Shown here one piece after another: positions 1 to 11,584 of a stretch of DNA of 64,000 bases; within the stretch, counting starts at the first letter, position 1; the number at the start of each line of letters is the position of its first letter. Below the pieces are notes generated by a model. It worked only from the letters and a program-made list of their open reading frames with translations. It ran no database searches and was not told the origin of the DNA. Origin of the DNA: Ailurus styani (lineage: Eukaryota; Chordata; Mammalia; Carnivora; Ailuridae). The stretch lies in contig LNAC01000336.1 of assembly GCA_002007465.1 (NCBI GenBank), positions 1,547,105 through 1,611,104 of the forward strand. The letters run 5' to 3'. Both the position numbers and the translations under genes were made by a program.

Positions 1-317
1 ACAAATATGCTTGCTATATTAAGACTGTGAAACCACGGTTACTGGTTCCCCTACTCCCTCTACCCCAGTGGGCTATATCTCAATGAGGCTATTCAATAAA
101 GCATCATTTTACAGTAGTAGAAAAAGAGCCTGGCCTTTTGCCATCACCCAACTACTAATAAAGTTTCTTTTTCTAATAGTGGAAGTAGGCTAATGAGGGA
201 CAGACATATTTGCAGTAGAAGTTAGTTCCATTTTTAATGTATGAATTCAGGGAGACCCCCATTTCTGGACAGTTGCAGTTGAAGCAAAGAACTTATTTAT
301 TGCTTTGAAATCATAGT

Positions 318-558
318 GGGGTTTTTTTTGTTTTTTTGTTTTTTGTTTTTTAATTTTTAATTTTTTTAATTTTATTTATTTTTTATTTTTTTAATAGAGA
401 TAGAGAGATCACAAGTAGGCAGAGAGGCAGGCAGAGAGAGGAGAAAGCAGGCCCCCCACCAAGCAGGGAGCCCGATGCGGGCCTCGATCCCAGGACCCTG
501 GGATCATGACCTGAGCCAAAGGCAGAGGCTTTAACCCACTGAGCCACCCAGGCGCCCC
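318..558 (-). mobile_element. CAN SINE (mustelid-type tRNA-Lys SINE), antisense
   Basis: The reversed head (GAGCCACCCAGGCGCCCC) ends at 558. A long T-rich tail at about 318-393 is the reverse of the A-rich 3' end. The GGCAGGCAGAGAGAG block is the mustelid-type CT-rich body read backwards. CATAGTG lies on both sides (about 313-319 and 559-565), consistent with a target-site duplication. The tail is unusually long and has become T/TTTTG-rich. It is a non-coding retroposon with an internal pol III promoter of tRNA origin; nothing suggests local function. Confidence 0.93.
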
Positions 559-1841
559 ATAGTGAGTTTTTTTTCAGCTTTTTGAACTCTTGATTTAATC
601 ACTAATTGTTGCAGATGTACTGTAGCCCTCAAGATTAAAAGAGAAGAGGTCCTAGACAAAGGAAAATAAAAAAGAGGTACAAATGGACCTCTGTTCCTGT
701 GAATTAGTCTTTTAAAACACTGTTTGAACACCATTCTATTCCCATCACTCATTTGTTTGTCTTAAAAATAGATACATAATGTCTCAAAAAGATAATACAA
801 CATACTAGACCTTGGGACAAAAGGTCTAAAACAATACTTAAAAACAAAACTTAAAAGACAAAAACAATCTTCTTAAAGGAATTTGCATTCTGAGAAGTCA
901 CAAAAGTTATCAACGAGGACTCATCACCTATTCATTATTTTATACTTGCCTGGAATTAAAAGTAAAATAAGTGCAATGCAATTGTACATTAGAAAGCTTA
1001 GTACCAGTACCAGTCAGGGAAAGTTTACTTGAATAAGTAGGTTTGGAAATGAGTCTTAAAAGATGTATACCTCAATAAGGAGTATCACAGACAAAGGTAA
1101 TAGCATTGCATTGGCACCAAGGTGGGAGAAAAATTGGCATATTCAAAGAACTGGAAGAAAATGCCAATGTTGTAGAAACAAGGAACCGTCCTGATCACTG
1201 TATGAATAATATATTTGAGAGTGACATGTTAGGATTGAGTAAGAAAAGCAAAGACTTGAGAAAGAGTTTGGTAATTTCTACTATGATAATGGCAGAGAAA
1301 TTGATAAAAGTAGATGAATTTGAGTGACATTTGGAAGTATTTATGTTCCATGGCAATGGGGGATGAGGGAGAAATAAGAGGCAAAAGTGAATCCTGAGTT
1401 TCTGTGTAGAGCATATGCAAGGATGGAAGTCGTAAGGGTTTGTTGAATCTTATAGTCAAAGGGTCTTGATTGCTTGTCATAGAATCCCAAGCCAGCATAA
1501 GAAAAAAAAATACTGTACAATTAGGAATTTGTCAGCTTAAAAGATAATCAAAAGTTCAGAAGAACAGCTGTAGAATTTGTTTCATGGTTGATTGGAGGTT
1601 AATATTACAATACAATCAACTTCCCTTTTACCTCTTGTAATTGATTCGCTCAGACTGTTGATGAAAAAACTGTTGTTTTTCCTATTGGGTAGATGGGTTT
1701 TCTTCATATTCTCAACTATAGATACCTTTATAAACCAGAGGCTCCATTATAGCTATCTTTATAAACCAAAAAGCTAGTAGACATGGGAAGCTTCTCTTTT
1801 ATACTTTTAATTTGGTAAATCCCAGGGGGGGAAAAACCCTA

Positions 1842-2095
1842 TTACATACTTTTTAAAATTAAAGTATAGTTGACATACAATGTTACATGCAATTGGCTTC
1901 AGGAACATAACAGTGATTCAACAACTCTATATGTAAATGCTGTGCTCACTCACCACAGCGTAGCTACCATCTGTTACCATACAATGCTATTACAATACCA
2001 TTGACTATATCCACTTTGCTGTACCTTTCATGACTATGACATTCACTGCATAGCCAGAGGCCTATGCCTTCCTCTCCCCTTCACCCTTTCAGAAT
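1842..2095 (-). mobile_element. L1 3'-UTR fragment, antisense
   Basis: The AAGTATAGTTGACATACAAT start, the GTGATTCAACAACTCTATA stretch and the CCATCTGTTACCATACAATG stretch are familiar wording of the reverse complement of a mammalian L1 3' UTR (L1MA/L1MB age class). The length suggests a 5'-truncated copy. No target-site duplication was identified. No coding part is present. Confidence 0.7.
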
Positions 2096-3028
2096 TCCTA
2101 TTATCTTTGTTTGTTTCCTGTGTTGCCTTCCTGTTGCCAGAGATGCAGAATGGTTACCTAAGAAGAGAATGAACAGACAAAGCTACTGGGTGATTCACAG
2201 TGAACCTTAAAGTCATCACAGTTTGTATTCGCCAGTGTGGAATATCCAAACATCACCTTGAAGCTTGAGAAAAGGTGAGTTCTGTAAATATTAACTTTTA
2301 GATACCTGTAAACATCTAATTGGAAGTGTTGACAAGACAGTTTGATGATCAGATCTGTAGCTCAAAGCTGAGATCTGAGCTATAGATAATAGCTTTGGAA
2401 TGAGTCATAGATGGATGGCAATTGAAACCATAACATTTAAAAATAACAAAAGGAGAGAGTATAAAGAGAAAAGAATACAGTTGAGATGTACATTGGTATA
2501 ACATTTGAACTATCAGGCCAAAGAAATTGAGGAGTAGGAGCCAGAAAAATATAATGAAGACCAGAAACCAAAGAAATAACCCTTTTTGAAAAGGAAGGGG
2601 TTATAAACAAGTACATGCTGTGAAAGTAAAGCCTGGAACATATCTACTGAATTTAGTGAGATGAATGGCATTGTTGGCAATAAGGAGTGTCATACTGGTG
2701 GAGCGGTGGCGGTGGAGAAGTCTAATTAGAAAGTGGAGAAAGTGAGAGCCAATAACTCTACAAGAAGTGACTTTGCACCAGAACTTGGACAATTGGGCTT
2801 AACTGAAGCTGAATTGAGATCAGGAGTTTTTCTTGTGATTTTTTTTTTTTTTTTGTAGTATGTGTGGGTGCTTGTGTTTAGGTATAAGGCAGAACAGATG
2901 GTCATACTTAATTGCTAATGGGTCTGTGCATATTTTGTTCTTCATTTAAAAGTTTACATTAAGAATACTAATGAGAAGGAGTGCAGTACAAGAAGCTAAA
3001 AGAAAGATACAAGAAAAACATAGAGGAG

Positions 3029-3240
3029 GGCGCCTGGGTGGCTCAGTGGGTTAAAGCCGCTGCCTTCGGCTCAGGTCATGATCCCAGGGTCCTGGGATCG
3101 AGGCCCACATCGGGCTCTCTGCTCGGCAGGGATCCTGCTTCCTCCTCTCTCCTCTCTCTCTGCCTGCCTCTCTGCCTACTTGTAATCTCTCTCTCTGTGT
3201 CAAATAAATAAATAAAATCTTTAAAAAAAAAAAAAAAAGA
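3029..3240 (+). mobile_element. CAN SINE (mustelid-type), sense, young
   Basis: A full-length copy: tRNA-like head GCGCCTGGGTGGCTCAGTGG, CT-rich body with CTGCCTGCCTCTCTGCCT, AAATAAATAAATAAAATCTT and a pure A tail. An exact 18-bp target-site duplication (AAGAAAAACATAGAGGAG) lies at 3011-3028 and 3241-3258. Perfect duplication and an intact tail argue for a fairly recent insertion, so it is a good candidate for presence/absence polymorphism between related species. Confidence 0.97.
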
Positions 3241-4600
3241 AAGAAAAACATAGAGGAGAAAAATTATAATTTTTTATAATCATAATAAAGAAAAATACAA
3301 TTTTTCTTTTCTTAACCTTAAATAAATTTTTATGTCAACCATAAAATTTGAATATTTGACATTTAAATATTCTGTTTTATTCATTTTGCTTTTGTCACCC
3401 TCATATTCTCAATGAATTTTCTTTTTCCAGTTCAGAATTGACATTAGAGTGCCCATTAGAGCACGTGGGTGGGACACAGAGCAAACATTCTATAATTTAT
3501 ACTGGGCATTCAATTCCGGTTTGTATAGAAAACCAAGACACACAGCAATTTGTGCTTATTTCTCTCAATCTACTCTTAAAGGTTTATGAAATAAAAGGAT
3601 GTTTGATCAAAAGAAATGATCACATGTTCTATGCACTTATTAATATTGATAAGAAGATTTATGTGTATTTGAAAATACCAGTTGCAAGAATAGTTGCAGA
3701 GCTCTGAACCTAAATTTCATATATGCCCAGGCAAAGAAAGTCTGTTAATACATTTGTGTGAGTATCCTTTTGGCAGGGACAAACAATTGGGCATTTTAGA
3801 TATGGAAGTTAGTCTCCAGGGCCATGCTCCCTAAATATTAATGGAAAAATATTGGTCTTAATGTCACTAGAAATTACACCAATAGAAGAAGTGACTCTGT
3901 ACAAGTCACTGCATTTGCATTTCTCAGGAAGTCACCATTTCTCCTCCAGTGCAGTATACCTTAGGCTTTGGCTTTTGGTAGTTCCTGCCTTTACAGCTTG
4001 ACTCTCTTCCTCCTCTCTCTCTTCACTTGGATTTGGAAACCTAAGTGTGTACTCAAAGAAATTCCAGAACTTCTATAAGACACTAAATAATGAGTAATAA
4101 AGACTTCAAAAGAAGTTTGCCCGTGAATTTCCAAAGTTGCTTTAGGTCCTCACAGTGTTCAGAAACTACGAAACAGGACATTCTACACATGCAGGTGACA
4201 GGACCACCTTAGCCCTGTGCCAACTCTGTGTGTACTCACGTGGATCCCTACCCCTTCCTTCAGAAAATATAATTGGCTAGGAAGCTTTCTCTTCTGAAAC
4301 ATCTGCAGTGAAGAAGGAATCCCTGTTATCATTTCTAAGTTGCATCAGGTGAAATGAGAGAGATGAGGGAGGTTGGAGGAAATATTTTAGGGTAAAAAGG
4401 AAAAGGTTCCATAAATCACAAAAGATCAACACTTGGAAAGAAAAATACACTGGCTCTAAAATTTTAGATGAGCAGTGAATGCAGAATAAAGAGTGTTCTA
4501 AAAAAAAAGTGGGATTGACCAAAGGAAAGTTTTCAAGAACATGTAAGCAGAAATTCTCACCACTTACTATATTAGGAAGGATGTCAAAAGATACAGTGCC

Positions 4601-4782
4601 GGGAACCTGGGTGGCTCAGTTGGTTGAGCTACTGCCTTCAGCTCAGGTCATGATCCTGGAGTATCGTGATCAAGTTCCGCATTGGGCTCCCAGCTCCATG
4701 GGGAGTCTGCTTCTCTCTCTGACCTTCTCTCCTCCCATGTTCTCTCTTTCTCAAATAAATAAATAGAATCTTAAAAAAAAAT
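4601..4782 (+). mobile_element. CAN SINE (older subtype), sense
   Basis: The diverged head (GAACCTGGGTGGCTCAGTTG) is followed by TCAGCTCAGGTCATGATCCT, a shorter CT-rich body lacking the mustelid CTGCCTGCC block, and AAATAAATAAATAGAATCTT. A 12-bp target-site duplication AGATACAGTGCC lies at 4589-4600 and 4783-4794. Body wording places it in an older caniform subfamily than the copy at 3029. Confidence 0.95.
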
Positions 4783-4859
4783 AGATACAGTGCCAATTCC
4801 ATGTGAAAAGTGAACTATGATTAAAAAATAAGGGACTTACAGAGATTTGACCTGACTCA

Positions 4860-5235
4860 GCTAGGAGAGTTGGTAAAGCAGCATTGGCTCAGTTGTTCCT
4901 TCTACTTTTGCATCTGACCCTAAGCCTGAAGTCACAGATCAGGGAGTCAGGGAAAGAAAATAAACATGAAGCAGAGACAACTGGAACCTATGCCTGTGTC
5001 CTACCAGATCCCATGTTGTTCTCTCCTTGTTGTCAAGTCTCCAACTTTGTTGCCATGGGGACCTGGAGCTATACCTGCACCTGGCCCTGAATGTGGAGAA
5101 GCTGCAGGAAGAAGTCTAATGGAAGGTAGAGGAGGTGCGTGCCCCCCTGCTGCCCTCACCAGCAAGCTGAGCCAATCTCAAACCTGTGAGAGCTCCAATG
5201 GGACCTGGCCTCTACCCACCACCAAAAAATAGACA
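4860..5235. other. GC-richer unclassified patch
   Basis: This patch is visibly richer in G+C than its surroundings and shows overlapping open frames of 68 and 88 codons in two phases on the + strand. A third phase around 5070-5150 reads as a leucine- and glutamate-rich segment interrupted by one stop. It could be a decayed retrocopy of an mRNA or simply unique sequence. I do not recognise the protein, and no poly(A) tract or duplication brackets the patch. Confidence 0.2.
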
Positions 5236-6274
5236 TGGCTTCTCTTCACTTTTCCTCGTCTTACACATCTTTCTCTTCTGGCCAGTCCTCATCAGAGACG
5301 TATAGGGAATTAAACTCTGAGAAACACCGTTTAGTTTAACCAAGTTGAAACATTACAACAATGTGGGTATCTTCTGGCAAAAATGTTCAGGTCTGTGGCT
5401 TGATTTTCACTGAAAAGCAAAATCAAATCTTTCTTGGAGAAACATTATTGTTCAAGAGATACCTGCAGGCTCCAGGTACTGTTGCCTTGACCTCCTCCAA
5501 ATGAGTGAAGCCCAGGTGAATTGTGGCTAAGTCAAGGAAACAAGGAATTTTGAAGGGTTTGAACTTTAGGGAAAGTTACAATGGCTATTTTCATTTTATT
5601 AGGAAGGAATCCAAATGATTGAAAACCATCAGCCATTTTTCTTAAGTTTACAAATATCAAGCTAATAAATATTTACCAAAACAGCCTGTTTTATGTAGTT
5701 ACTTAGTTTTATTTACTCCCATTTCATTCTTTCATGATAGGTGTTTTTTAAACATGTCAAGAGCTGATCAGGAAGACCCTTACATATGTCATTAGTACAT
5801 AATTATCTAAATAATAGGACTTGGGAGTAACTAGGGATGCCACTCTCATGTAGTATTTTTCTATTGCCTGTAATTCCACTGCTCGTAATTTCTTTTTTCT
5901 AAGCATATTCCACTTCCTGCAACATCCTGTTGAAATATGAATGGGGTGATCTAGTTAGTAATTAGTTAATCATACTTTTTCTTCTAAGGGAAAATGAAGC
6001 AGAAAAAAAAAGAAAGAAAGAAAAATACACTAGCTATCTGAGAGAGGAAGAGGAATAAGAACCAGATTTCATTATATTAAAGGTAAGTGTCCTTAAGGTT
6101 AGCATTTGCCCATGAAAAGTATTATGCCAACAGCAGTACTTTCTGTCAAAAGTCTTAAGGAAAAAGCATTCCAGCACATCAGAAGATCACTTACCAGTGA
6201 CCACAGACAACACTTTGTGAATGCACAGGGTGCACCAGATACTGGTCCAATGGCTAGACCTGCAGTCAGTGAGG

Positions 6275-6425
6275 TATAACTCAAACCAACCCTAAGAGAA
6301 AGGCACTATGATTACCCTCCTCTGAGAGATGATGAAACTGGGTCACAAAGGTGTTAGGTAACTTTTTCAGGCCTGCATACTCAGTAGAATGCAGAGCTGG
6401 AATTTGACTTGAGAAAAGTCAGAGG
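6275..6425 (-). mobile_element. MIR SINE relic, antisense
   Basis: The GATGATGAAACTGGGTCACA stretch, GTTAGGTAACTT and then GCAGAGCTGGAATTTGA follow the MIR consensus read backwards in the correct order. It is an ancient, heavily diverged tRNA-derived SINE. Confidence 0.7.
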
Positions 6426-6689
6426 CTGAGAAGGAATTCTCCAATTTGGTTAACCTTACTTAGTATTTAAGCAAATAAATTCACACAATTACCCTCAAAA
6501 TGGAAAAAAAATAGCTAAGTAAAGTAATTAGGAGTGGAGAAAAAAGGGTTTTCATGCAGTAAAATATTCACAACTAAAAATATTGAGGAATTATTTTCAA
6601 ATATGAATGGAATGCAGAAAAGATGGATGATTTTTAAATGAGGCCTGAAAATGAAAGTGAACCATTGGATATGAAGGTGTCAAGTGCAC

Positions 6690-6800
6690 AACATCCTGTT
6701 CCATGCATTTGACCCACTGTCCTTCACTTGAAATGTTCTCTCCCCATTTCTCTAGTTCTCCAAATTTGATTTATTTATCAAGGTCCAGTTGAGAATGTGG
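6690..6800 (+). mobile_element. L2 LINE 3' fragment
   Basis: The CTTGAAATGTTCTCTCCCC stretch, followed by TCAAGGTCCAGTTGAGA, parallels the L2 3'-region consensus (a cysteine-poor CT-rich block and then a CAAGGCCCAGCTCAAA-like stretch). Short and diverged. Confidence 0.5.
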
Positions 6801-6869
6801 GCACAAGACCCCTCATCAATGCACTGGTAACGTTAACCAAGCCAAAGGACAGCAGTGTTCCCAGTTATA

Positions 6870-7230
6870 AAATGAAGGCATGAGGCTAGATGTGAGTGGC
6901 AGATTGAACAACATCTCTTTTCCTTGGCAAATAGAACCCCACTTTTGTCCAGGGTTAATATGCTCAGTGCCAAGTAAGATAACTTTTTTCCCAGATGCCT
7001 TGGTAGTTACGGATGGCCGTGTGGCACAGTTATAGCCAATGATACATAAACAGGTGTCCAGTAGGTGTTCTGGACATGCTTTTTTTGCTTTTTTGTCATT
7101 GTTATTGAGAGAAAAAGACATTGTTGTATGGCATTGCCACTCTTTTCTCATTTTCAAGGCAGATGTTATATTTGGAGTTGCAGCAGCCATGTTTGACAGT
7201 GAGGCAAATAAATAAATAAATAAATCCCAA
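6870..7230. mobile_element. Possible MLT1-like (MaLR) LTR fragment
   Basis: The GGATGGCCGTGTGGCACAGT stretch, a degenerate GCCAATGATACATAAACA and GCAGCAGCCATGTTTGACAG appear in the order seen in old MLT1-type LTRs. The body is interrupted by T-rich sequence. A 143-codon antisense frame through this block is spurious, because part of it reads a simple AAAT repeat at 7205-7224. Identification is by wording only. Confidence 0.3.
7205..7225. repeat. (AAAT)n microsatellite
   Basis: About five AAAT units follow GAGGC. It is a short simple repeat, possibly the residue of an A-rich retroposon tail. Confidence 0.85.
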
Positions 7231-7624
7231 TATGTTAACAATTGCAAAAATAAAACAAAGACCTTGCATTGCTGATGGAACTGTTTAACATCTAAATAAA
7301 TTCTAGCAGTATTTCAGGCTTCTTTGTAAAGGAGAAATATTGCTTTCCTTTTAAAGTTATTTGGGCCATACTTAATGTTAGTAGTAATGGAGATATTTCT
7401 AGCTTGTATTTTCAGGGATTCTCAAACTGAACTGAGGAAGGTTCTGAGGCTCCCAAGAAATGTCCTAAAAATGTTGTGGGGGAATGACTTGGGGGCACAT
7501 GGAATCTTACCCTTTCTCCTAACTTTATCCATGATTATTCTACTTTGTAACAGTTACATGTTACATTTATGCATAAGAGTTTATGTAAAGATATATTTCA
7601 TTTATTAGAAAATGTTTGAAATCC

Positions 7625-7860
7625 TTTGTCTGGCTAATTTCTAACTTCCCTTCCAGCTTTAAAATCCCAATTTCTGAATTCTTTCCTGAAACTTTCCCCT
7701 CATATCACTCAAAGTGGCATTTATTTTTGACTTATTTTCTATATACTGCTTGACAGTTTATTCTGACCATTTAGCATTTGCAATATAGTTTATGCATAAT
7801 GCATGGCACATGTTTATTTGTATTAGTCTTGTCTACAGAGATTGTCAATTAAAGACCATA
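7625..7860 (+). mobile_element. L2-like LINE relic
   Basis: CCCTCATATCACTCAAAGTG, TTTGACTTATTTTCTATA and GCATGGCACATGTTTATTTG, then a degenerate CAGAGATTGTCAATTAAAGAC, resemble the 3' part of L2 (a storage-like phrase ending near an AAGCTCC/GGGCAGGGAC motif). Strongly diverged, so the assignment is tentative. Confidence 0.35.
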
Positions 7861-7864
7861 GAGT

Positions 7865-10200
7865 TTGAAGTAGTTCCAGGAATGTAGTCAGAGTCCTGGG
7901 TTTATACACATACAGCAGGGGTCCATTCATTGGACTAAACTCCATCCAACAGCCTCTGATTCTTATCACCTATATTCTATATCAGAGGTTTTGGGTTATA
8001 TTATTCATCACATTCAGAGTACAGTGGATGAAAATTACAAATATTTCCTACCCTCAAGATCCTCATCATAAAGTTAGAAAGGGTCTCCTTTTTAAAGAAA
8101 AAGACTTCCCTACAATCATTTTTATCTGGATTTCCCCCATGCCTCTAGTCTGACCTTGCCTTTATTCCTGATGTATAAAGAAAGTTGCAGGCATGGAGTT
8201 GCTAGCATTATTCCAGCATAATAAGAGGGTTTTTTTTCAGGTTTTGGAATTAATCTGTCATTTTTCTTTATAACTTCTGACTTAATTTCTGTTAATGTTG
8301 CTGATCATTAGTTTCACCAAGAAATTCATCCGAATGAGTTAGTAGTTTTCTACCTTTATGCTGATAGTACAAAAGGCTAGATAGGTAATGTCAGAGTATC
8401 TGCAAGAGGCAAATAAAGAGATCGATACACTATGTAAATAGCTTTCACACAGCACTTTATTTTATTTTTTTTCTTTTGTTGCTGAGTTGGTACAAGCACA
8501 ACTGTGGGTCATAGGGAAGCACAAAAAAGCTACTCACAATTGAGATCATCAATGATAGCATTTTGGAAAAGACGCTCAATCAGTAGCAAGAGAGGCCTCC
8601 TATTCTGGAGTTCAAACTTTCATTCATTTGTGTATTTGAGGAATATTTACAGCATGCCTTTTATGTAACAACTTTGCTTGACATTGAAGAAACAAAGATT
8701 TACAAGACAGTTTCTGCTCTCCAGAAACATGCAAAGAAAAAAAAGAAAAAGAAAAAAGTAAAACCTTTCTTGAGGTAATATATGTCCAGCACTGTTATGT
8801 CACAAGGGGGAAGCTTAATAAAAAATAGCTAAAATTATTAGTGGCCAAATTAGGTGCTCCACTCACTGAGGTCCACAGATGCACTCAAGCCTCCTTTCAA
8901 AGTCTAAGTCCTAATTATTTCGAGGTAGTCCTGGCAAGTGTGTAACTCGTTTCTTAGACTTTCAGAAGTCCGAAGAGACTAAACAGAATGGGGAGGCTGA
9001 CCATGCACACAGACAAATAAGGAAAGTGGGCAAAACTGTATCATTCAGCTTTTCAGTGGGGGGCAAGCAGGACTGCATATCTGGGGACCCTGAAGAAAAG
9101 ACTCAAGAGGCATCCATAATAGACAACAGTCAACTAGTATTCGAGGTTTTTTTTTTCACATGTTTATTTCATTTATTCCTCACAAAGACCCTGCTAAAGT
9201 AACTCATTCTAGTTAACAAATGAGGAGATGAAGTCTCTAACTAATCAAGAAACATATTCAACATGAATCATGAATATGAAGTTCAAGATGTTAAATTAAT
9301 TTAAATATCTAATTTTGATTGCATCTTTGAGTTTCGGGGCTGCTTGGGAACCACTCCGTTGAGGGGATTCATGATTATAAATCTGTAAATGGCATTTAAG
9401 AGTTTCCTAATGCTCTAATCTTATTAGAGGTAGATAGTCCTAATTCAGAGAACAGTTAACATGACCAAATTAAAATATGTAAAGAAACCAAGAACTTTCT
9501 TCAAGAACAGCATATCAAATGTGCTGCTGTTCTTCTCGAGGACAGAAAAGCCTACTGATTTCACCCTAGATCCTTAAGACTCAGCAAAATCCCAAGTAAA
9601 AATTTAATACTCAATCAGCATGGTTTAGAAATGGCTGATTACTATACTATGTTTTTTGTTTGTTTAATTGTCCCCACACCCAGTGATCACAGTAGAGTCT
9701 TCCCCTCTTTTTTCTTTATGCTCCTCAACTCCTTCTCCTTTCTCTTCAGATGGGTAATAATGACAATTCTCCATGCCCTATCCATCAGAGTGGCCATAGA
9801 CAAACACTCTCTGTCCCAAAGGGCCTTTCTGTACCAGGACCCCCAGCACGGTGATATCAGAGAGTGAGGAAATCCTCCACATATCTCATGTGAATGGTAA
9901 ATAACCCTAAGAGATTTTCTTTGTACCCATTGTTTTAAAGTTATCCCAAATAGTTCATCTTAGTGCTTAACATGACATGATGAAATGGCTCTTTCTAGAA
10001 AATATGTTTTTTAATGGTCCAACTTTATTGCACATTGAAATTCATGTTAACTTTATTGTGTTTTGATCTTTTTTATTTTCACTCAGCATTTACTTTATTT
10101 CTGAGTATCTTGCAATGGTATGTGAATGAGTTTGTATTTTACGGGAATGACCTAAAAGCCCTTAGAAGGAGGCAGGGGACCCCACATATCTTATTCATGT
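7865..10200. other. Unique AT-rich intergenic block
   Basis: No recognisable gene, SINE or L1. It holds short A-rich and T-rich runs (8735-8760 and 9147-9155) and a 78-codon chance frame at 9631-9867 without splice context or homology that I recognise. Confidence 0.6.
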
Positions 10201-10204
10201 ATTT

Positions 10205-10400
10205 ATCTTTACAGTTAAGAGCATGGGTTGTGGGGGTGAGAGTGACCCACACTATTTATAAGCTTAAGGCCGTGGACATTCTGCTTGACATTTCCGAGTG
10301 TCAGGCTTTTCATTTTTGGAAAGGCGATACTTACCTCACAAGTTGATTACAAGATTGTGTGGCATAACTTATTTAAAGCAGATACTGGATTCCCAGTAAA
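10205..10400 (+). mobile_element. MIR SINE relic, sense
   Basis: TTAAGAGCATGGGTTGTGG, a degraded middle part, CATTTTTGGAAAGGCGATA, CTTACCTCACAAGTTGATTA and GCATAACTTATTTAAAGCAG follow MIR order. A 110-codon frame overlapping it (10014-10346) is therefore not a gene. Confidence 0.6.
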
Positions 10401-10824
10401 AGAGTATTGTTAATTATATCATAATTTTCATTATCTAACACAATGCTTAAATAATACTCAAAGACTTATTTGATGATGATGATAAAATCTCAAAAGATAC
10501 TAAAATTCCATTCCTTCATCATTACTGTATTAACTAGTAGTACTCATAGTTCCAGTTCCCCAGAAAATTTCACATTTGCTTTTGAGGTCTGGGTGATCCA
10601 GTTGGCTCTCTTTTGAGCAATGATGACATAATTCAGGTTATTTCATGTTTCTTCATTTCACATTCCAGTCTTCTGCCACTTCTACCCTCCCAACTGCTCT
10701 TTGCCCTCCTAAATTAATAAAGTGGCTGCCGAAGGACGCTGCAAGGCATCCTTCCCATATGGCAAGTGCAAACAAGATGTTGGGTTTATAATAAAGCAAA
10801 ACAAAATATGCACTTGATTTTCAA

Positions 10825-10960
10825 CTCTGCCATAAACTGGCTCTGTAACTTTAGGTAAGACCATAGCTTTTCTGTGTCTTAGTTTACATAACTGCAAAAT
10901 GGGGTAAACATTCCTGCTTTCGTTGAAAGAAATTTGTAAAGGTTAACTGCAGTAAATATT
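10825..10960 (+). mobile_element. MIR SINE relic, sense
   Basis: GGCTCTGTAACTTTAGGTAA, TGTCTTAGTTTACATAACTG and CAAAATGGGGTAAACATTCC match the MIR core and 3' region. Confidence 0.7.
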
Positions 10961-11115
10961 TTTGTGTGTATGAAATACATTTAATGTCTATAATGTTATC
11001 CAAATATTAGGCATTCTATGATATTATGTGCTCCAGATTATGCCTCTGTATTGAATACCCTTGTTTTAAGTAACTCGATTCTCTATGCATTTCCTTAGTC
11101 TTGGCTTAATTATTT

Positions 11116-11293
11116 TTTTTAAAAGATTTTATTTATTTACCTGACAGAGAGAGATTACAAGTAGGCAGAGAGAGAGGAGGAAGCAGGCTCCCTGCTGAGC
11201 AGAGAGCCGGATGCAAGCCTCGATTCCAGGACCCTGAGATCATGACCTGAGCCAAAGGCAGAGGCTTTAACCCACTGAGCCACCCAGGCGCCC
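11116..11293 (-). mobile_element. CAN SINE (mustelid-type), antisense
   Basis: Reversed SINE from a T-rich tail (TTTTTTTTAAAAGATTTTAT) to head GAGCCACCCAGGCGCCCC. Target-site duplication CTTGGCTTAATTATTTTT lies at about 11100-11117 and 11294-11311. The body lacks one GGCAG unit compared with the copy at 21342. Confidence 0.95.
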
Positions 11294-11372
11294 CTTGGCT
11301 TAATTATTTTTATCTATCACATGAACTAGCTAATAGTACTAGTAATGTTAATTAGCACTTGCTTGATAAAAG

Positions 11373-11570
11373 ATACTTTTTAAGATTTATTTATTTATTT
11401 TAGAGAGAGAGAGTGCAGCAGGAGGGAGAGGGGCAGACAGAGAGAAATTCAAGCAGACTCCCAGCTGAGTGCAGAGCCCCACTTGGGGCTGGATCCCAAG
11501 ACCCTGAGATTATGACCTGAGCTGAAACCAAGAGTCGGATGCCTAACGGATTGAACCACCCAGTGCTCCT
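11373..11570 (-). mobile_element. CAN SINE (older subtype), antisense
   Basis: Reversed older SINE with TTTATTTATTTATTTTAGAG and a GCAGAGCCCCACTTGGGGCT block, and a diverged head ending GAACCACCCAGTGCTCCT. The flanks CTTGATAAAA at about 11362-11371 and 11572-11581 form a target-site duplication. It lies only 80 bp from the younger SINE at 11116. Confidence 0.9.
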
Positions 11571-11584
11571 ACTTGATAAAATAT

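Noticed and set aside
3051..3251. SINE-derived frames (also at 4479, 34113, 39815, 52182 and 63418) that look like short Arg/Ser-rich proteins
   Set aside because: They are translations of CAN SINE heads and CT-rich bodies and recur wherever the SINE occurs.
6816..7247. 143-codon antisense frame
   Set aside because: It crosses an LTR-like repeat fragment and an AAAT simple repeat and has no coding signature.
11116..11293. tRNA-like A and B boxes as a tRNA gene
   Set aside because: The sequence is the tRNA-derived head of a SINE and lacks a foldable cloverleaf with an intact acceptor stem.
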